Position numbers and translations under genes: made by a program. From Saccharomyces paradoxus (Eukaryota > Ascomycota > Saccharomycetes > Saccharomycetales > Saccharomycetaceae), in contig NC_047488.1 in the NCBI RefSeq assembly GCF_002079055.1, forward strand, positions 434,001-498,000: DNA of 64,000 bases, written 5' to 3'. This document shows, piece by piece, positions 1 to 8,025 of this stretch. Below the pieces are notes generated by a model. That model was not told where the DNA came from, made no database searches, and saw only the letters and a program-made list of their open reading frames with translations. The stretch's first letter is position 1; the number at the start of each line of letters is the position of its first letter.

Positions 1-1
1 T

Positions 2-799
2 TCACCGTACCACTTAGAGATCACGCCAAGTGATATGGGTAACAATGATAGAATTGTCATTCAAGAACTATTGAAAGAAGTAGCTCAAATGGAACAAGTA
101 GACTTTCAAGATTCTAGAGACGGATTGGCCCATAGATATAAATGTGTTATTATCAACGAGGCGAACTCGTTAACAAAGGATGCTCAAGCTGCCTTAAGAC
201 GTACTATGGAAAAGTATTCCAAGAACATTAGGTTGATAATGATCTGCGATTCCATGTCTCCTATAATCGCTCCCATCAAGTCACGTTGTCTGTTGGTCCG
301 TTGTCCTGCACCATGTAATAACGAAATTTCAACGATTTTGTCTGATGTGGTAACGAATGAAAGGATACAGCTAGAAACAAAGGATATTCTACAAAGAATT
401 GCCCATGAATCAAATGGCAATTTGCGGGTCTCGCTACTAATGCTTGAATCCATGGCATTAAACAACGAACTAACATTGAAAAGCAGTAGCCCCATAATAA
501 AACCGGATTGGATTATAGTGATCCAAAAACTAACGAGGAAAATCGTTAAAGAGAGATCTGTTAATTCTTTAGTCGAATGTAGAGCTGTCCTATACGATTT
601 ATTAGCTCATTGCATACCTGCTAATATTATTTTGAAGGAACTAACGTTCTCATTATTGGATGTGGAAACCCTGAGTACCATGAATAAATCGTCCATCATT
701 GAATATTCCAGCGTTTTCGACGAAAGATTATCACTTGGAAACAAGGCAATATTTCATTTGGAAGGGTTCATAGCAAAAGTTATGTGCTCCTTAGATTAA
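2..799 (+). CDS. RFC5: Replication factor C subunit 5 (3' part)
   Basis: Small subunit of the heteropentameric RFC clamp loader, which opens PCNA and loads it at primer-template junctions; it also sits in the Rad24, Ctf18 and Elg1 variants. The frame is open from base 2, so the window starts inside the gene. 265 codons are visible; with the S. cerevisiae length of 354 about 89 N-terminal residues, including the phosphate-binding loop, lie outside. The Walker B position reads INEAN instead of DEAD/DExx, and an SRC motif follows (KSRCLLVRC), which supplies the arginine finger to the neighbouring subunit. Both are typical of the catalytically weak Rfc5 subunit. It converges on POL30 (PCNA), with 158 bp between the stop codons. 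The first in-frame ATG, at 35, is internal and not the start. Confidence 0.97.
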   Translation, partial: SPYHLEITPSDMGNNDRIVIQELLKEVAQMEQVDFQDSRDGLAHRYKCVIINEANSLTKDAQAALRRTMEKYSKNIRLIMICDSMSPIIAPIKSRCLLVRCPAPCNNEISTILSDVVTNERIQLETKDILQRIAHESNGNLRVSLLMLESMALNNELTLKSSSPIIKPDWIIVIQKLTRKIVKERSVNSLVECRAVLYDLLAHCIPANIILKELTFSLLDVETLSTMNKSSIIEYSSVFDERLSLGNKAIFHLEGFIAKVMCSLD

Positions 800-949
800 T
801 GTAAGATATTTCATAAGTACTGTATAAACCACACAAAAAGCTGATAATTAACGCATCTCAATCTTTATTTACCATGTTATTTATTTTCGTTTAGAACTAA
901 CTTTATTTTTTTTTAGTTTATTATTTTTAGTATACAACTATATTGATAT

Positions 950-960
950 TTTTACATTTA
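950..960 (+). other. Perfect ARS consensus match (possible origin element)
   Basis: The 11-mer at this place fits WTTTAYRTTTW at every position and lies between the convergent RFC5 and POL30 stop codons, in A/T-rich DNA with a T-rich run at 900-930. Matches of this kind are common by chance in yeast DNA and most do not fire, so it is only a candidate. Confidence 0.2.
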
Positions 961-1734
961 TTCCTCGTCATTAAATTTAGGAGCTAAGAAAAATTGTAGG
1001 AAACCGCTCTTCAAATCGAATTGGAATAGAGCAGGAGCTTCACTGGAAAGTCTGATACCTACCCTATCAGAAAGGGAAGAGCCCTTAATGATATCCAATA
1101 AGTATTTAGCACCGAACGTCAAATCAACAGGTTGGTCCATTTCAAGTTTAATGCTTGTTTCAGGATGCTCCATGTCCACGAATGGTTTTATTATGACCGA
1201 ACCTGATCCGATATCACCGTCAGCTACAAACTTTATCGTTTCTTTAGTGATCATGATATTAATAGAATCACTCAATTGGGACAAATCGCGAACGATTTTA
1301 GAGAACTCAGATGATGGTAAGGACAGGGTAGAGTCGTATTGTAATTCTTCAATCTTTAAAAAATCAGCATCGATATCCATCAATTTCAAAGAGTATTCGG
1401 CTATACGGTCTTTCTTAGTATCCTCAAATAATAGGATGATAGAATCCGGTGTGTTGTCAGCAATCAGAGTTAATGTATCGGTGTTGTTACCACAGCGCAG
1501 GATCTTACTTAGCGAGGTTAAATCCATACCTAGCGTAACAGGATGGTCACATCTATATTCTTGGAAGGCTTCGACACCTATTTCCAAAGAGACCAACAAA
1601 ACTCTTGAGTCGTCGACAGCCTGTGCGATGATACCGTCTTCTTTACATTGGAAATTGACCAATTGAACACAATCTTTAAAACCATCAATGATTCTCTTGA
1701 AAAGGGATGCTTCTTCAAATTTGGCTTCTAACAT
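958..1734 (-). CDS. POL30: Proliferating cell nuclear antigen (PCNA)
   Basis: Homotrimeric sliding clamp for DNA polymerases delta and epsilon and a platform for repair, translesion synthesis and chromatin assembly. At 258 residues it has the family length; as far as I recall it is identical to the S. cerevisiae protein. Two PCNA domains are joined by the interdomain connecting loop around residues 119-133. Lys127 lies in a sumoylation consensus (FLKIEE) and Lys164 in ITKET, the site of ubiquitin or SUMO attachment in the Rad6/Rad18 pathway. The C-terminus is acidic (FNDEE). The upstream region holds MluI cell-cycle box elements near 1926-1939, which fits G1/S expression. The convergent neighbour RFC5 encodes a subunit of its own loader. 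Confidence 0.99.
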   Translation of the reverse strand: MLEAKFEEASLFKRIIDGFKDCVQLVNFQCKEDGIIAQAVDDSRVLLVSLEIGVEAFQEYRCDHPVTLGMDLTSLSKILRCGNNTDTLTLIADNTPDSIILLFEDTKKDRIAEYSLKLMDIDADFLKIEELQYDSTLSLPSSEFSKIVRDLSQLSDSINIMITKETIKFVADGDIGSGSVIIKPFVDMEHPETSIKLEMDQPVDLTFGAKYLLDIIKGSSLSDRVGIRLSSEAPALFQFDLKSGFLQFFLAPKFNDEE

Positions 1735-1925
1735 TTTTTTCTCTTTTGACTACGTTATTATGTGCTTGCTAATTATTGCTGTTAGTGAAAATGGATGGGG
1801 GGAAGTGAGAAGAATAAGTTAAAAGAAAGGAAGACTAAGCAAAAATGTTTCTTATATAAAATTTTAAGTAGCAGAGGAAAGAAAGTATGAAAACTATGGG
1901 TTGAAATCCATAAAAAAAAAGCGTT

Positions 1926-1939
1926 ACGCGTTTCGCGTT
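1926..1939 (-). promoter_or_regulatory. MCB elements upstream of POL30
   Basis: ACGCGT at 1926-1931, with an overlapping second core (AACGCGAA on the minus strand, 1932-1939), about 190-205 bp upstream of the POL30 start. These match the MBF (Mbp1/Swi6) binding box of G1/S genes; POL30 is a known MBF target in S. cerevisiae. Confidence 0.8.
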
Positions 1940-2062
1940 CCGGTGTGTTGGATTGAGAAAAAAAAAAATGCAAATTAATGAGATATTGAAAATCAGCATA
2001 CATTGTGCGAAAGAGTAGGGAATACATAAAGGAAAAGAAGGATATATAAGTAAAAAATGATA

Positions 2063-2066
<4 letters not shown>

Positions 2067-2105
<39 letters not shown>
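2067..2105. repeat. (TAA)13 microsatellite
   Basis: An uninterrupted TAA run of 39 nt (minus strand TTA), preceded by an imperfect stretch. It lies between the POL30 promoter and the NHP6B 3' end, so it probably falls in or near the NHP6B terminator, and its length is likely to vary between strains. On the minus strand it creates tyrosine- or leucine-rich open frames that are not genes. Confidence 0.95.
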
Positions 2106-2107
<2 letters not shown>

Positions 2108-2184
2108 CATAATGCAACTTAACGAACTTCTTCCTGAAGTTTCAAGAGCACGTTGGAAACATAGAAAAACACCGAGTTATTAGA

Positions 2185-2484
2185 TCAGGCACGTGTAGCG
2201 TTATACAATTCCTTCTCAGACTCGTATCTCTTCTTGTCGGCTTGAGCCTTGGATTCGTATGGTTGCTTTTCTTCAGCAGTCAGAGCCTTCCATTTCTCAC
2301 CCAATATTCTGCCTACTTGGCCGAAGGTTACGTCAGGATTCTCGGAACGGACGATATCTCTATTTTCATTAGCGAAGAACATATATGCTGACAAACCCCT
2401 CTTAGGAGCGTTAGGGTCCTTCTTTCTCCTGGTGGTCCTCTTCTTTGGTTCCTTTTGTTGCTTTGCTTCCTTAGTTGCGGCCAT
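2185..2484 (-). CDS. NHP6B: HMG-box chromatin architectural protein
   Basis: Small non-histone protein that bends DNA without sequence specificity and works with FACT, Swi/Snf and RNA polymerase III factors; nuclear. It has 99 residues: a basic N-terminal arm (residues 1-24, Lys/Arg-rich), then one HMG box at about 25-94 beginning [14 protein letters not shown] and containing the conserved WKAL and PYE motifs. The ATG at 2484 lies just downstream of a clear spliceosomal intron (2510-2865), so the mRNA from the distal promoter should carry a spliced leader. It is paralogous to NHP6A elsewhere in the genome. Cbf1- and Reb1-type sites lie upstream of the intron. Confidence 0.97.
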   Translation of the reverse strand: MAATKEAKQQKEPKKRTTRRKKDPNAPKRGLSAYMFFANENRDIVRSENPDVTFGQVGRILGEKWKALTAEEKQPYESKAQADKKRYESEKELYNATRA

Positions 2485-2509
2485 AGCGCTCGTTATGTAT
2501 GTTTAAGCT

Positions 2510-2865
2510 CTAAGCTAATTAGTTAGTACTCTTGTCGTGCGTTACGATAAACAGAAGAAGGGGCGTGCAGAACAACTAGCCGGTTAGAGGATGTTACAAT
2601 GTAAAGCTAAAGTCCTAACTTACAATTCGAGTATGCCACTATGGGCGGCTATATCGTTACCACTGAATTGTAATGAAATACCATTTCCCTTGCTGCTATA
2701 ACCTTTATCATAGCCAGTTTGTAGAAATAACTATCATTATTACCCCTCTTTAACCTCTCATGAAAAGCAGAGTTGCCCTTAGCTGTATCCTGTTCTAGTT
2801 GTGTTAAACTGTGTGTTCTTATCAAGTCCATCGTCGTCCGCTGGGCTCACCAGCGCCTTACATAC
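2510..2865 (-). other. Intron in the NHP6B leader
   Basis: On the minus strand there is a consensus donor GTATGT at 2865-2860, a perfect branch site TACTAAC at 2528-2522, and acceptor AGs at 2516-2515 or 2511-2510. Removing 356 nt (acceptor 2510) gives almost the intron length of 357 that I recall for the S. cerevisiae locus YBR090C, which is annotated as a spliced small gene overlapping NHP6B. Here the corresponding reading frame is interrupted in both exons while the splice signals are perfect, so the intron most plausibly belongs to the NHP6B 5' untranslated leader. Confidence 0.75.
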
Positions 2866-3022
2866 TTTGCGAAAAAGTCGTTTTTCTGCTTGGTGTTAGG
2901 AGCTGTCTCCCATAGTGTAAACTCCCATTACTGCCTCAACCTCACTTGCTGTACTTTATAGTTGCCGCGCCACCTAAAAAAAAACAAAAAAAACACCACC
3001 TAAAAAAAGGGTGAGAGGAATG

Positions 3023-3044
3023 CACGTGACTTAGGTGCGGGTAA
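3023..3044 (-). promoter_or_regulatory. Cbf1 and Reb1 type sites upstream of NHP6B
   Basis: CACGTG at 3023-3028 in the context GTCACGTG (minus strand) fits Cbf1; CGGGTAA at 3038-3044 (plus strand) fits Reb1. Both lie about 160-180 bp upstream of the intron donor, the right place for the distal NHP6B promoter. Reb1 usually clears nucleosomes. Confidence 0.55.
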
Positions 3045-3145
3045 CATGTAACTGAATCTTTGCAATTGTCTATACAGCTTATAATGCTATATATGCAGGC
3101 TACTATTATATACAAACACCACACAGACACTCCTCATATTTACAG

Positions 3146-3475
3146 CTAGTTTTTGGGATCGTCGACCTTTTCCTTGGCCACAAATCGTGAATAATGTCGT
3201 AGTTGATTCTCTGGTCCGAAACCTCGTGTCTGTACAAATCCTCCAATGAGACGATTGCTGTAGTGCATCTTTGCCACACATCTGTCTATGCAGCATTGTT
3301 CCCCTTTCGTCAAGTCAGGCTCACCAAAGCCCTCGTGTGGAATACACTTCTCAAGACATGTACTGAGAATATTGTTGAAAGTGGAGCACATCGCATCGAA
3401 TTGCACTCCTGCCACATCCAGCTTCTCTTGTGACACCTCCTGGTTGCCCCTTAGACTATTTAAAAAGAATGACAT
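3146..3475 (-). CDS. TIM12: Mitochondrial inner-membrane small Tim protein Tim12
   Basis: Essential peripheral protein on the outer face of the inner membrane; it docks the Tim9-Tim10 chaperone to the TIM22 carrier translocase (also called MRS5). It has 109 residues like the S. cerevisiae protein. The twin CX3C signature is visible: C40-x3-C44 and C62-x3-C66, with an extra C61. These form the disulfide-linked helical hairpin of small Tims. There is no cleavable presequence, as expected for import by the MIA pathway. It is followed at 207 bp by the 3' end of PHO3 on the same strand. Confidence 0.96.
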   Translation of the reverse strand: MSFFLNSLRGNQEVSQEKLDVAGVQFDAMCSTFNNILSTCLEKCIPHEGFGEPDLTKGEQCCIDRCVAKMHYSNRLIGGFVQTRGFGPENQLRHYSRFVAKEKVDDPKN

Positions 3476-3682
3476 CGTCTTCTTGGTGTATTTTGATAGT
3501 ATGCCGGAGCTCTGGGACCTATTTCAGCAATTTAGGCGGCGATCAACTTTGATGTTCCTGGTTTTTAGCTAAGTTTTTCTTTTTCTATTTTGGCGCTAAT
3601 CTAAAATCTCATTACCCTACTTGGATAAAAAAGTTCAGAATCAATGGGTATTTTATATTTGCAGTGTTATTTATTATACAAT

Positions 3683-5086
3683 CTATTGTTTTAATAAGGT
3701 ATCGTTGTAATGAGTGGTGTTCCAGTCCCAGTAGAAGGTCAATTCGGTGACATTACTGACGCTGCTAACGTTACAGACCTTTAGGAAATCAGTACCGGCT
3801 ACCCTCTTTTCAGCGTAGTCGTAGAAATCGTTGATTTCACAAGAGAACCCTGGACCAGTGGAACAGGTTTCAATTGGAACGACGGCATCGTTGATGACAT
3901 ATCTAACATAGGTGTCGTTAGAGCACTGGAATTTTTCAGTGTAAACACGAGCACCTTGAGGAACGTACCAGGACTTATGGTAAGTGTTGCCCATGAATGG
4001 AACATATTCAGCAGTCAAGTTGTTCTTGTCGTCAATTATTCCGATGGTTGTCAAATAGTTTAAGATGTCGGTATCGTGGGTGAAACTCAACCAGACCTTA
4101 AGGTCTTGGGTTTCACTTTGCTTTAACAACTTTAAAGTAGCATTAAATAAATTAGCACCGACGGATCTGATCATATCATAACCTGGTCCATCCTGGTAGA
4201 ACGAAACGAGATCCTGACCGTATGAGTAACGGACCAATTCGTCTTTAGTGAAGATATCACAGACATCACTGTATCCTCTAGCGTTCAATTCGTATGCGCA
4301 CCAAGCAAATAAAGTGTTAGCATCCGTTGAGGTTAAGTTCAAACCCTTGTTTTCCTTGTTTAATCTCTTGGCAATATTATCCAAATAGGTGGTATCGTAT
4401 TCGTCCAAAATGCCATCATTGGCGTCTTCATCCCACCCTGGGCACGCATTACCGGCACTCAAGGTGTTGGCACCTGCGGACATAGCTTCACTTACAGTCT
4501 GCAATGAGATGTTGAATTGGTCACCCAAACCGTCAATGAAATATTGAGCAGTATCATGAACTCTTTCAGAACTGGCGGCAAAAATGGGGAAGCTGGTTTG
4601 ATTTTTGAACATGTACCCGTATTGTGCTAGGAACTCACGAGCATGTCTCTTAGCATCCATTTCACCAGTGTATGGATTCAAAACATTGTCCGAGTTCGCA
4701 AATGTGGTTTCCATTTCCAAATCATCATCATCACGGATGAAAAACTCGTAATCGTCGTTCAAAAATGACAATGAGCCGTTGAATTGACGGGTGTAGTTGC
4801 TCAACTTATACCATGTTTTCATGATGGTAGCCCCTTTACTGTAAGTGGGGTATCTTTCACCATGTCTGGCAAGCATTTGCAGTTGTTTCATTTCACAACC
4901 CTGAGGCAAATCACGAGAAATACCATAGTCTCCAGGGAAAGAGAAGTATGGACCGGCACCACCCAAGAATGGGAATATATCCTCCTGAGTGCCAATCTTG
5001 GCAACATCGGCTAATTCTCCGAGAGGAATGGTTCCTGCATTAACCAGAGCAGCGGCTAAAACCGAATAAACAACAGACTTAAACAT
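3683..5086 (-). CDS. PHO3: Constitutive acid phosphatase Pho3
   Basis: Secreted periplasmic acid phosphatase of the histidine phosphatase superfamily; in S. cerevisiae it hydrolyses thiamine phosphates and is repressed by thiamine. It has 467 residues. The signal peptide is residues 1-17, with cleavage expected after VNA. The catalytic RHGxRxP motif is at 74-80 (His75 the nucleophile) and the proton-donor HD motif lies in SFTHDTD near residue 338. Many NxS/T sequons indicate heavy N-glycosylation. It is a tandem duplicate of PHO5 in the same orientation, 442 bp apart; the 3' coding ends are almost identical while the 5' halves differ more, consistent with partial gene conversion. It was distinguished from PHO5 by its position downstream of PHO5 and by a promoter lacking Pho4 boxes. 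Confidence 0.95.
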   Translation of the reverse strand: MFKSVVYSVLAAALVNAGTIPLGELADVAKIGTQEDIFPFLGGAGPYFSFPGDYGISRDLPQGCEMKQLQMLARHGERYPTYSKGATIMKTWYKLSNYTRQFNGSLSFLNDDYEFFIRDDDDLEMETTFANSDNVLNPYTGEMDAKRHAREFLAQYGYMFKNQTSFPIFAASSERVHDTAQYFIDGLGDQFNISLQTVSEAMSAGANTLSAGNACPGWDEDANDGILDEYDTTYLDNIAKRLNKENKGLNLTSTDANTLFAWCAYELNARGYSDVCDIFTKDELVRYSYGQDLVSFYQDGPGYDMIRSVGANLFNATLKLLKQSETQDLKVWLSFTHDTDILNYLTTIGIIDDKNNLTAEYVPFMGNTYHKSWYVPQGARVYTEKFQCSNDTYVRYVINDAVVPIETCSTGPGFSCEINDFYDYAEKRVAGTDFLKVCNVSSVSNVTELTFYWDWNTTHYNDTLLKQ

Positions 5087-5528
5087 AGGTAATTACGAAT
5101 GGCTCTTGATCTACTTGAATATCTTTTATAAAAACCAAGGCATAATTGACTTCCATTCAGCAAAAATAAGCGCTTATATATGTTTCATCGAACCACTCGA
5201 AGCTGTTTACTATTTCCTAAACTGGTATTCTCAATTAAATTTCTTTTCATTTTTTTTTTTACTCTTCCTTTTTTCATTTTTGCGATGCCAGTTCTTTGGG
5301 TTTCCCTTACACGGCATATGCACTTAAGGTTTTGTTCTGCTAATTAAAGGCGTCCCTAAGCGGCGACCAATATCATGATATAATATGTGGTCCCTGCCCG
5401 ACTACAGGGACTGAAATCATCCATTTACCTGTTTCGGATGCTCGTGCAGATTTCAATCATCGGGCAACATTTAGATAAAAAATTTGGGTATTCGTATTTA
5501 GTTTTCAATATTATTTAGTTATACAAAA
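5087..5528 (-). promoter_or_regulatory. PHO3 promoter, degenerate copy of the PHO5 promoter
   Basis: A TATATAAG box lies at 5180-5173 (minus strand), 87-94 bp before the ATG. Segments at 5404-5412 (ACAGGGACT) and 5442-5452 match the PHO5 promoter at 7142-7150 and 7198-7208, so the promoter was duplicated with the gene. Between those anchors the PHO3 copy is about 18 bp shorter and lacks the CACGTG box present in the PHO5 copy, which fits its lack of phosphate control. Confidence 0.75.
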
Positions 5529-6932
5529 CTATTGTCTTAATAGACTGGCGTTGTAATGAGTGGTGTTCCAGTCCCAGAAAAAGGTCAACTCAGTGGAGTT
5601 ACTGACGCTGCTAACGTTACAGACCTTTAGGAAATCAGTACCGGCTACTCTCTTTTCAGCATAGTCGTAGAAATCGTTGATTTCACAAGAGAACCCTGGA
5701 CCAGTGGAACAGGTTTCAATTGGAACGACAGCATCGTTGATGGCGTATCTAACATAGGTTTCGTTAGAGCACTGGAATTTTTCAGTGTAAACACGAGCAC
5801 CTTGAGGAACGTACCAGGATCTGTGGAAAGTGTTGCCCATAAATGGAACATATTCGGCTGTCAAGTTGTTCTTGTCGTCAATTATACCAGCGGTGGTCAA
5901 GTAGTTCAAAATATCGGTATCGTGGGTGAAACTCAACCAAACCTTTTGGTCTTGGATTTCACTTTGCTTTAACAACTTGACTGAGGCGTTAAACAAGTTG
6001 GAACCGACGGATTTTATAATATCATAACCTGGACCCTCATGGTAAAAGGTGTTCAAGTCCTGGTAGTAGGAGTAATGGACTAATTCGTCTTTGGTGAAGA
6101 TATCACAGACATCACTGTAACCTTTAGCGTTCAATTCAAATGCACACCACGAGAACAAAGTGCTGGCGTCCGTTGAGGTTAAGTTCAAACCCTTGTTTTC
6201 CTTGTTTAATCTTTTAGCAATGTCATCCAAATAGGTAGTGTCGTATTCGTCCACGATGTCATCGTTGACATCGTAGTCCCAGGCTGGACATGAGTTACAA
6301 GCACTTAAAGTGTTGGCACCGGAGGACTCAGCTTCACTGATAGTCTGCAAGGAGATGTTGAATTGGTCACCTAAACCGTCAATGAAATACTGGGCGGTGT
6401 CATGACATCTCTTAGAATTCGAAGTGAAAACGGCGAAACTGGTTTGATTTTCGACCATGTAACCGTATTGAGCCAAGAAATCACGAGCATGTCTCTTGGC
6501 GTTCATCTCACCAGTGTATGGGTTCAAAACATCGTCCGAGTTGGCGAACGTGGTTTCCATTTCCAAATCATCATCATTACGGATGAAAAACTCGTAATCA
6601 TCGTTCAAAAATGACAATGAGCCGTTGAATTGACGGGTGTAGTTGCTCAACTTATACCAGGTGCTTCTGATAGTCTTAGCCAAACTAACAGTAGGGTATC
6701 TTTCACCATGTCTACCAACCATTTGCACTTGTTTCATTTCACAACCCTCAGGCAAGTCACGAGAAATACCATAGTCGCCGGGGAAGGAGTAGTATGGCCC
6801 GGCACCACCCAAATATGGGAAAATATCCTTTTGGGTACCAATCTTCTCCACATCGGCTAATTTCCCTAAGGGAATGGTACCTGCATTAGCCAAGGAAGCG
6901 GCTAAAATTGAATAAACAACAGACTTAAACAT
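5529..6932 (-). CDS. PHO5: Repressible acid phosphatase Pho5
   Basis: The main phosphate-repressible secreted acid phosphatase; it releases phosphate from extracellular esters and acts in the periplasm and cell wall. It has 467 residues, with a signal peptide at 1-17 (cut before GTIPLG), RHGERYP at 74-80 with catalytic His75, and the HD motif in SFTHDTD near 338. Numerous N-glycosylation sequons are present. It sits directly upstream of its duplicate PHO3. The promoter carries both classical Pho4 elements (UASp1 near 7290 and UASp2 near 7180) and a TATA box at 7034-7027, so it is expected to be silent in high phosphate and opened by nucleosome eviction on starvation. Confidence 0.98.
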   Translation of the reverse strand: MFKSVVYSILAASLANAGTIPLGKLADVEKIGTQKDIFPYLGGAGPYYSFPGDYGISRDLPEGCEMKQVQMVGRHGERYPTVSLAKTIRSTWYKLSNYTRQFNGSLSFLNDDYEFFIRNDDDLEMETTFANSDDVLNPYTGEMNAKRHARDFLAQYGYMVENQTSFAVFTSNSKRCHDTAQYFIDGLGDQFNISLQTISEAESSGANTLSACNSCPAWDYDVNDDIVDEYDTTYLDDIAKRLNKENKGLNLTSTDASTLFSWCAFELNAKGYSDVCDIFTKDELVHYSYYQDLNTFYHEGPGYDIIKSVGSNLFNASVKLLKQSEIQDQKVWLSFTHDTDILNYLTTAGIIDDKNNLTAEYVPFMGNTFHRSWYVPQGARVYTEKFQCSNETYVRYAINDAVVPIETCSTGPGFSCEINDFYDYAEKRVAGTDFLKVCNVSSVSNSTELTFFWDWNTTHYNASLLRQ

Positions 6933-7026
6933 TTGGTAATCTCGAATTTGTGTTTGCTCTATTTGTTGTTGTTCTTATTCCTATAAGAAATAAAGCCTAA
7001 TTAAACTTGGTTTAGCAAAACATGGG

Positions 7027-7034
7027 CTTATATA
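7027..7034 (-). promoter_or_regulatory. PHO5 TATA box
   Basis: TATATAAG on the minus strand, 95-102 bp upstream of the PHO5 ATG; same sequence and nearly the same spacing as in the PHO3 copy. Confidence 0.85.
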
Positions 7035-7179
7035 CGTTTTATTCGAACAATTAAGAGTTGTTTACCTTATCCCAAATGGGTATATATCTTGCCAAGTAAG
7101 GTGACCAATTTGATAATATGACATGTGGGATCTCTTCAAAAACAGGGACTAGAATCATATATTTGCTCTGCTCTAGTCC

Positions 7180-7185
7180 CACGTG
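7180..7185 (-). promoter_or_regulatory. PHO5 UASp2, high-affinity Pho4 site
   Basis: CACGTG followed on the minus strand by GGGACTAG, about 248 bp upstream of the ATG. This matches the S. cerevisiae UASp2 element, which is wrapped in a nucleosome until phosphate starvation. Confidence 0.9.
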
Positions 7186-7289
7186 TTAGCGCCAAGGTCG
7201 TGCCGATTCGTTTAAAGATTGCCTATTCAATTAACTCTTTTAGTCACTCTTACTTTTTTTGGAATACGTGCAGTAGCATTCTATGCGAA

Positions 7290-7295
7290 AACGTG
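7290..7295 (-). promoter_or_regulatory. PHO5 UASp1, low-affinity Pho4 site
   Basis: CACGTT in the minus-strand context TAGCACGTTTTCGCATAG, about 358 bp upstream of the ATG, matching the exposed UASp1 element of S. cerevisiae. The spacing of about 110 bp to UASp2 is conserved. Confidence 0.9.
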
Positions 7296-7299
7296 CTAA

Positions 7300-8025
7300 T
7301 TTAATATATATTTCTGTGTGCAGACAAAGAAAATGCGCTACCAAGCTTTTTACCTTCGTTTGAAGTTTATAGACGACGTCCGATTACATGAGAAAACATT
7401 AAAGCAGCGCAAATAGGATGACTTCCAATACATTGACATATTTTGCGCATTCTTGTTGAATACAACTCTCGGATCCTTGTAATGCCGGCTTCCGGCGTCC
7501 TGTAAAAGAGCGTGCGACAGGCCACTATTAGCATGGGGACCGACATCGGGTCAACATTATTACTGTAGCATGCTACTTTCGGTCGGTAAATAGGAAATAC
7601 GTAAAAATGCGAATAAAGCAGCAATTAGAAAGAGTGGACCTACAGCAGAATTGGGTCACGTTCCTCGTAATTATTACTTGGCCTGCGGTACTTAACTAAT
7701 ACCAATGTGTAGTAGTAACTCATCGGTCAGATATGTGGGAAATAGAACTAATTTTTGTGAAGAGATGGGCAAAAGATTATTTCGGGTAGATTTTCTCATT
7801 AAAGAGGGAAAGAGCCTCTTGTTTTCTTCTGTTGGCGCACAAGGAGTGTTTTGATTTTCCCTTTTTTTTTTTCTTTCGCTTCATCAACAGTAGTAAAATA
7901 AAAACTATATGCGATGGGATAACTAAAGAACATTGGATTTCGAAGTTGAAAATTTGGTTAAACGCTGCCGCTCTGATTTAATCTCTGACGCTTAAGATTT
8001 AGAAACAACAGTTAATTCTTCGAAG
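7300..8025. other. PHO5-PBY1 divergent intergenic region
   Basis: Beyond the PHO5 regulatory block this stretch is AT-rich and holds no convincing gene; an 85-codon minus-strand frame at 7367-7624 has no recognisable features. The part next to PBY1 contains a T-run at 7862-7871 and is its presumed promoter. Confidence 0.6.

Larger units (their letters stand above)
3683..6932 (-). repeat. Tandem direct gene duplication PHO3-PHO5
   Basis: Two 1,404-bp coding units of equal length in the same orientation, offset by 1,846 bp. Identity is patchy: the 3' portions (about 3740-4010 against 5586-5856) are nearly identical, whereas the first part of the coding sequence and the promoters have many differences. 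Confidence 0.95.

Noticed and set aside
1088-1666. 192-codon plus-strand frame opposite POL30
   Set aside because: It lies wholly within a highly conserved coding gene and corresponds to a dubious S. cerevisiae ORF; no independent support.
1835-2117. Tyr- or Leu-run minus-strand frames between POL30 and NHP6B
   Set aside because: They are created by the (TAA)13 microsatellite and pyrimidine-rich flanks; no coding signal.
7367-7624. 85-codon minus-strand frame upstream of PHO5
   Set aside because: No recognisable domain, and it lies in the PHO5-PBY1 intergenic region without promoter or similarity evidence.
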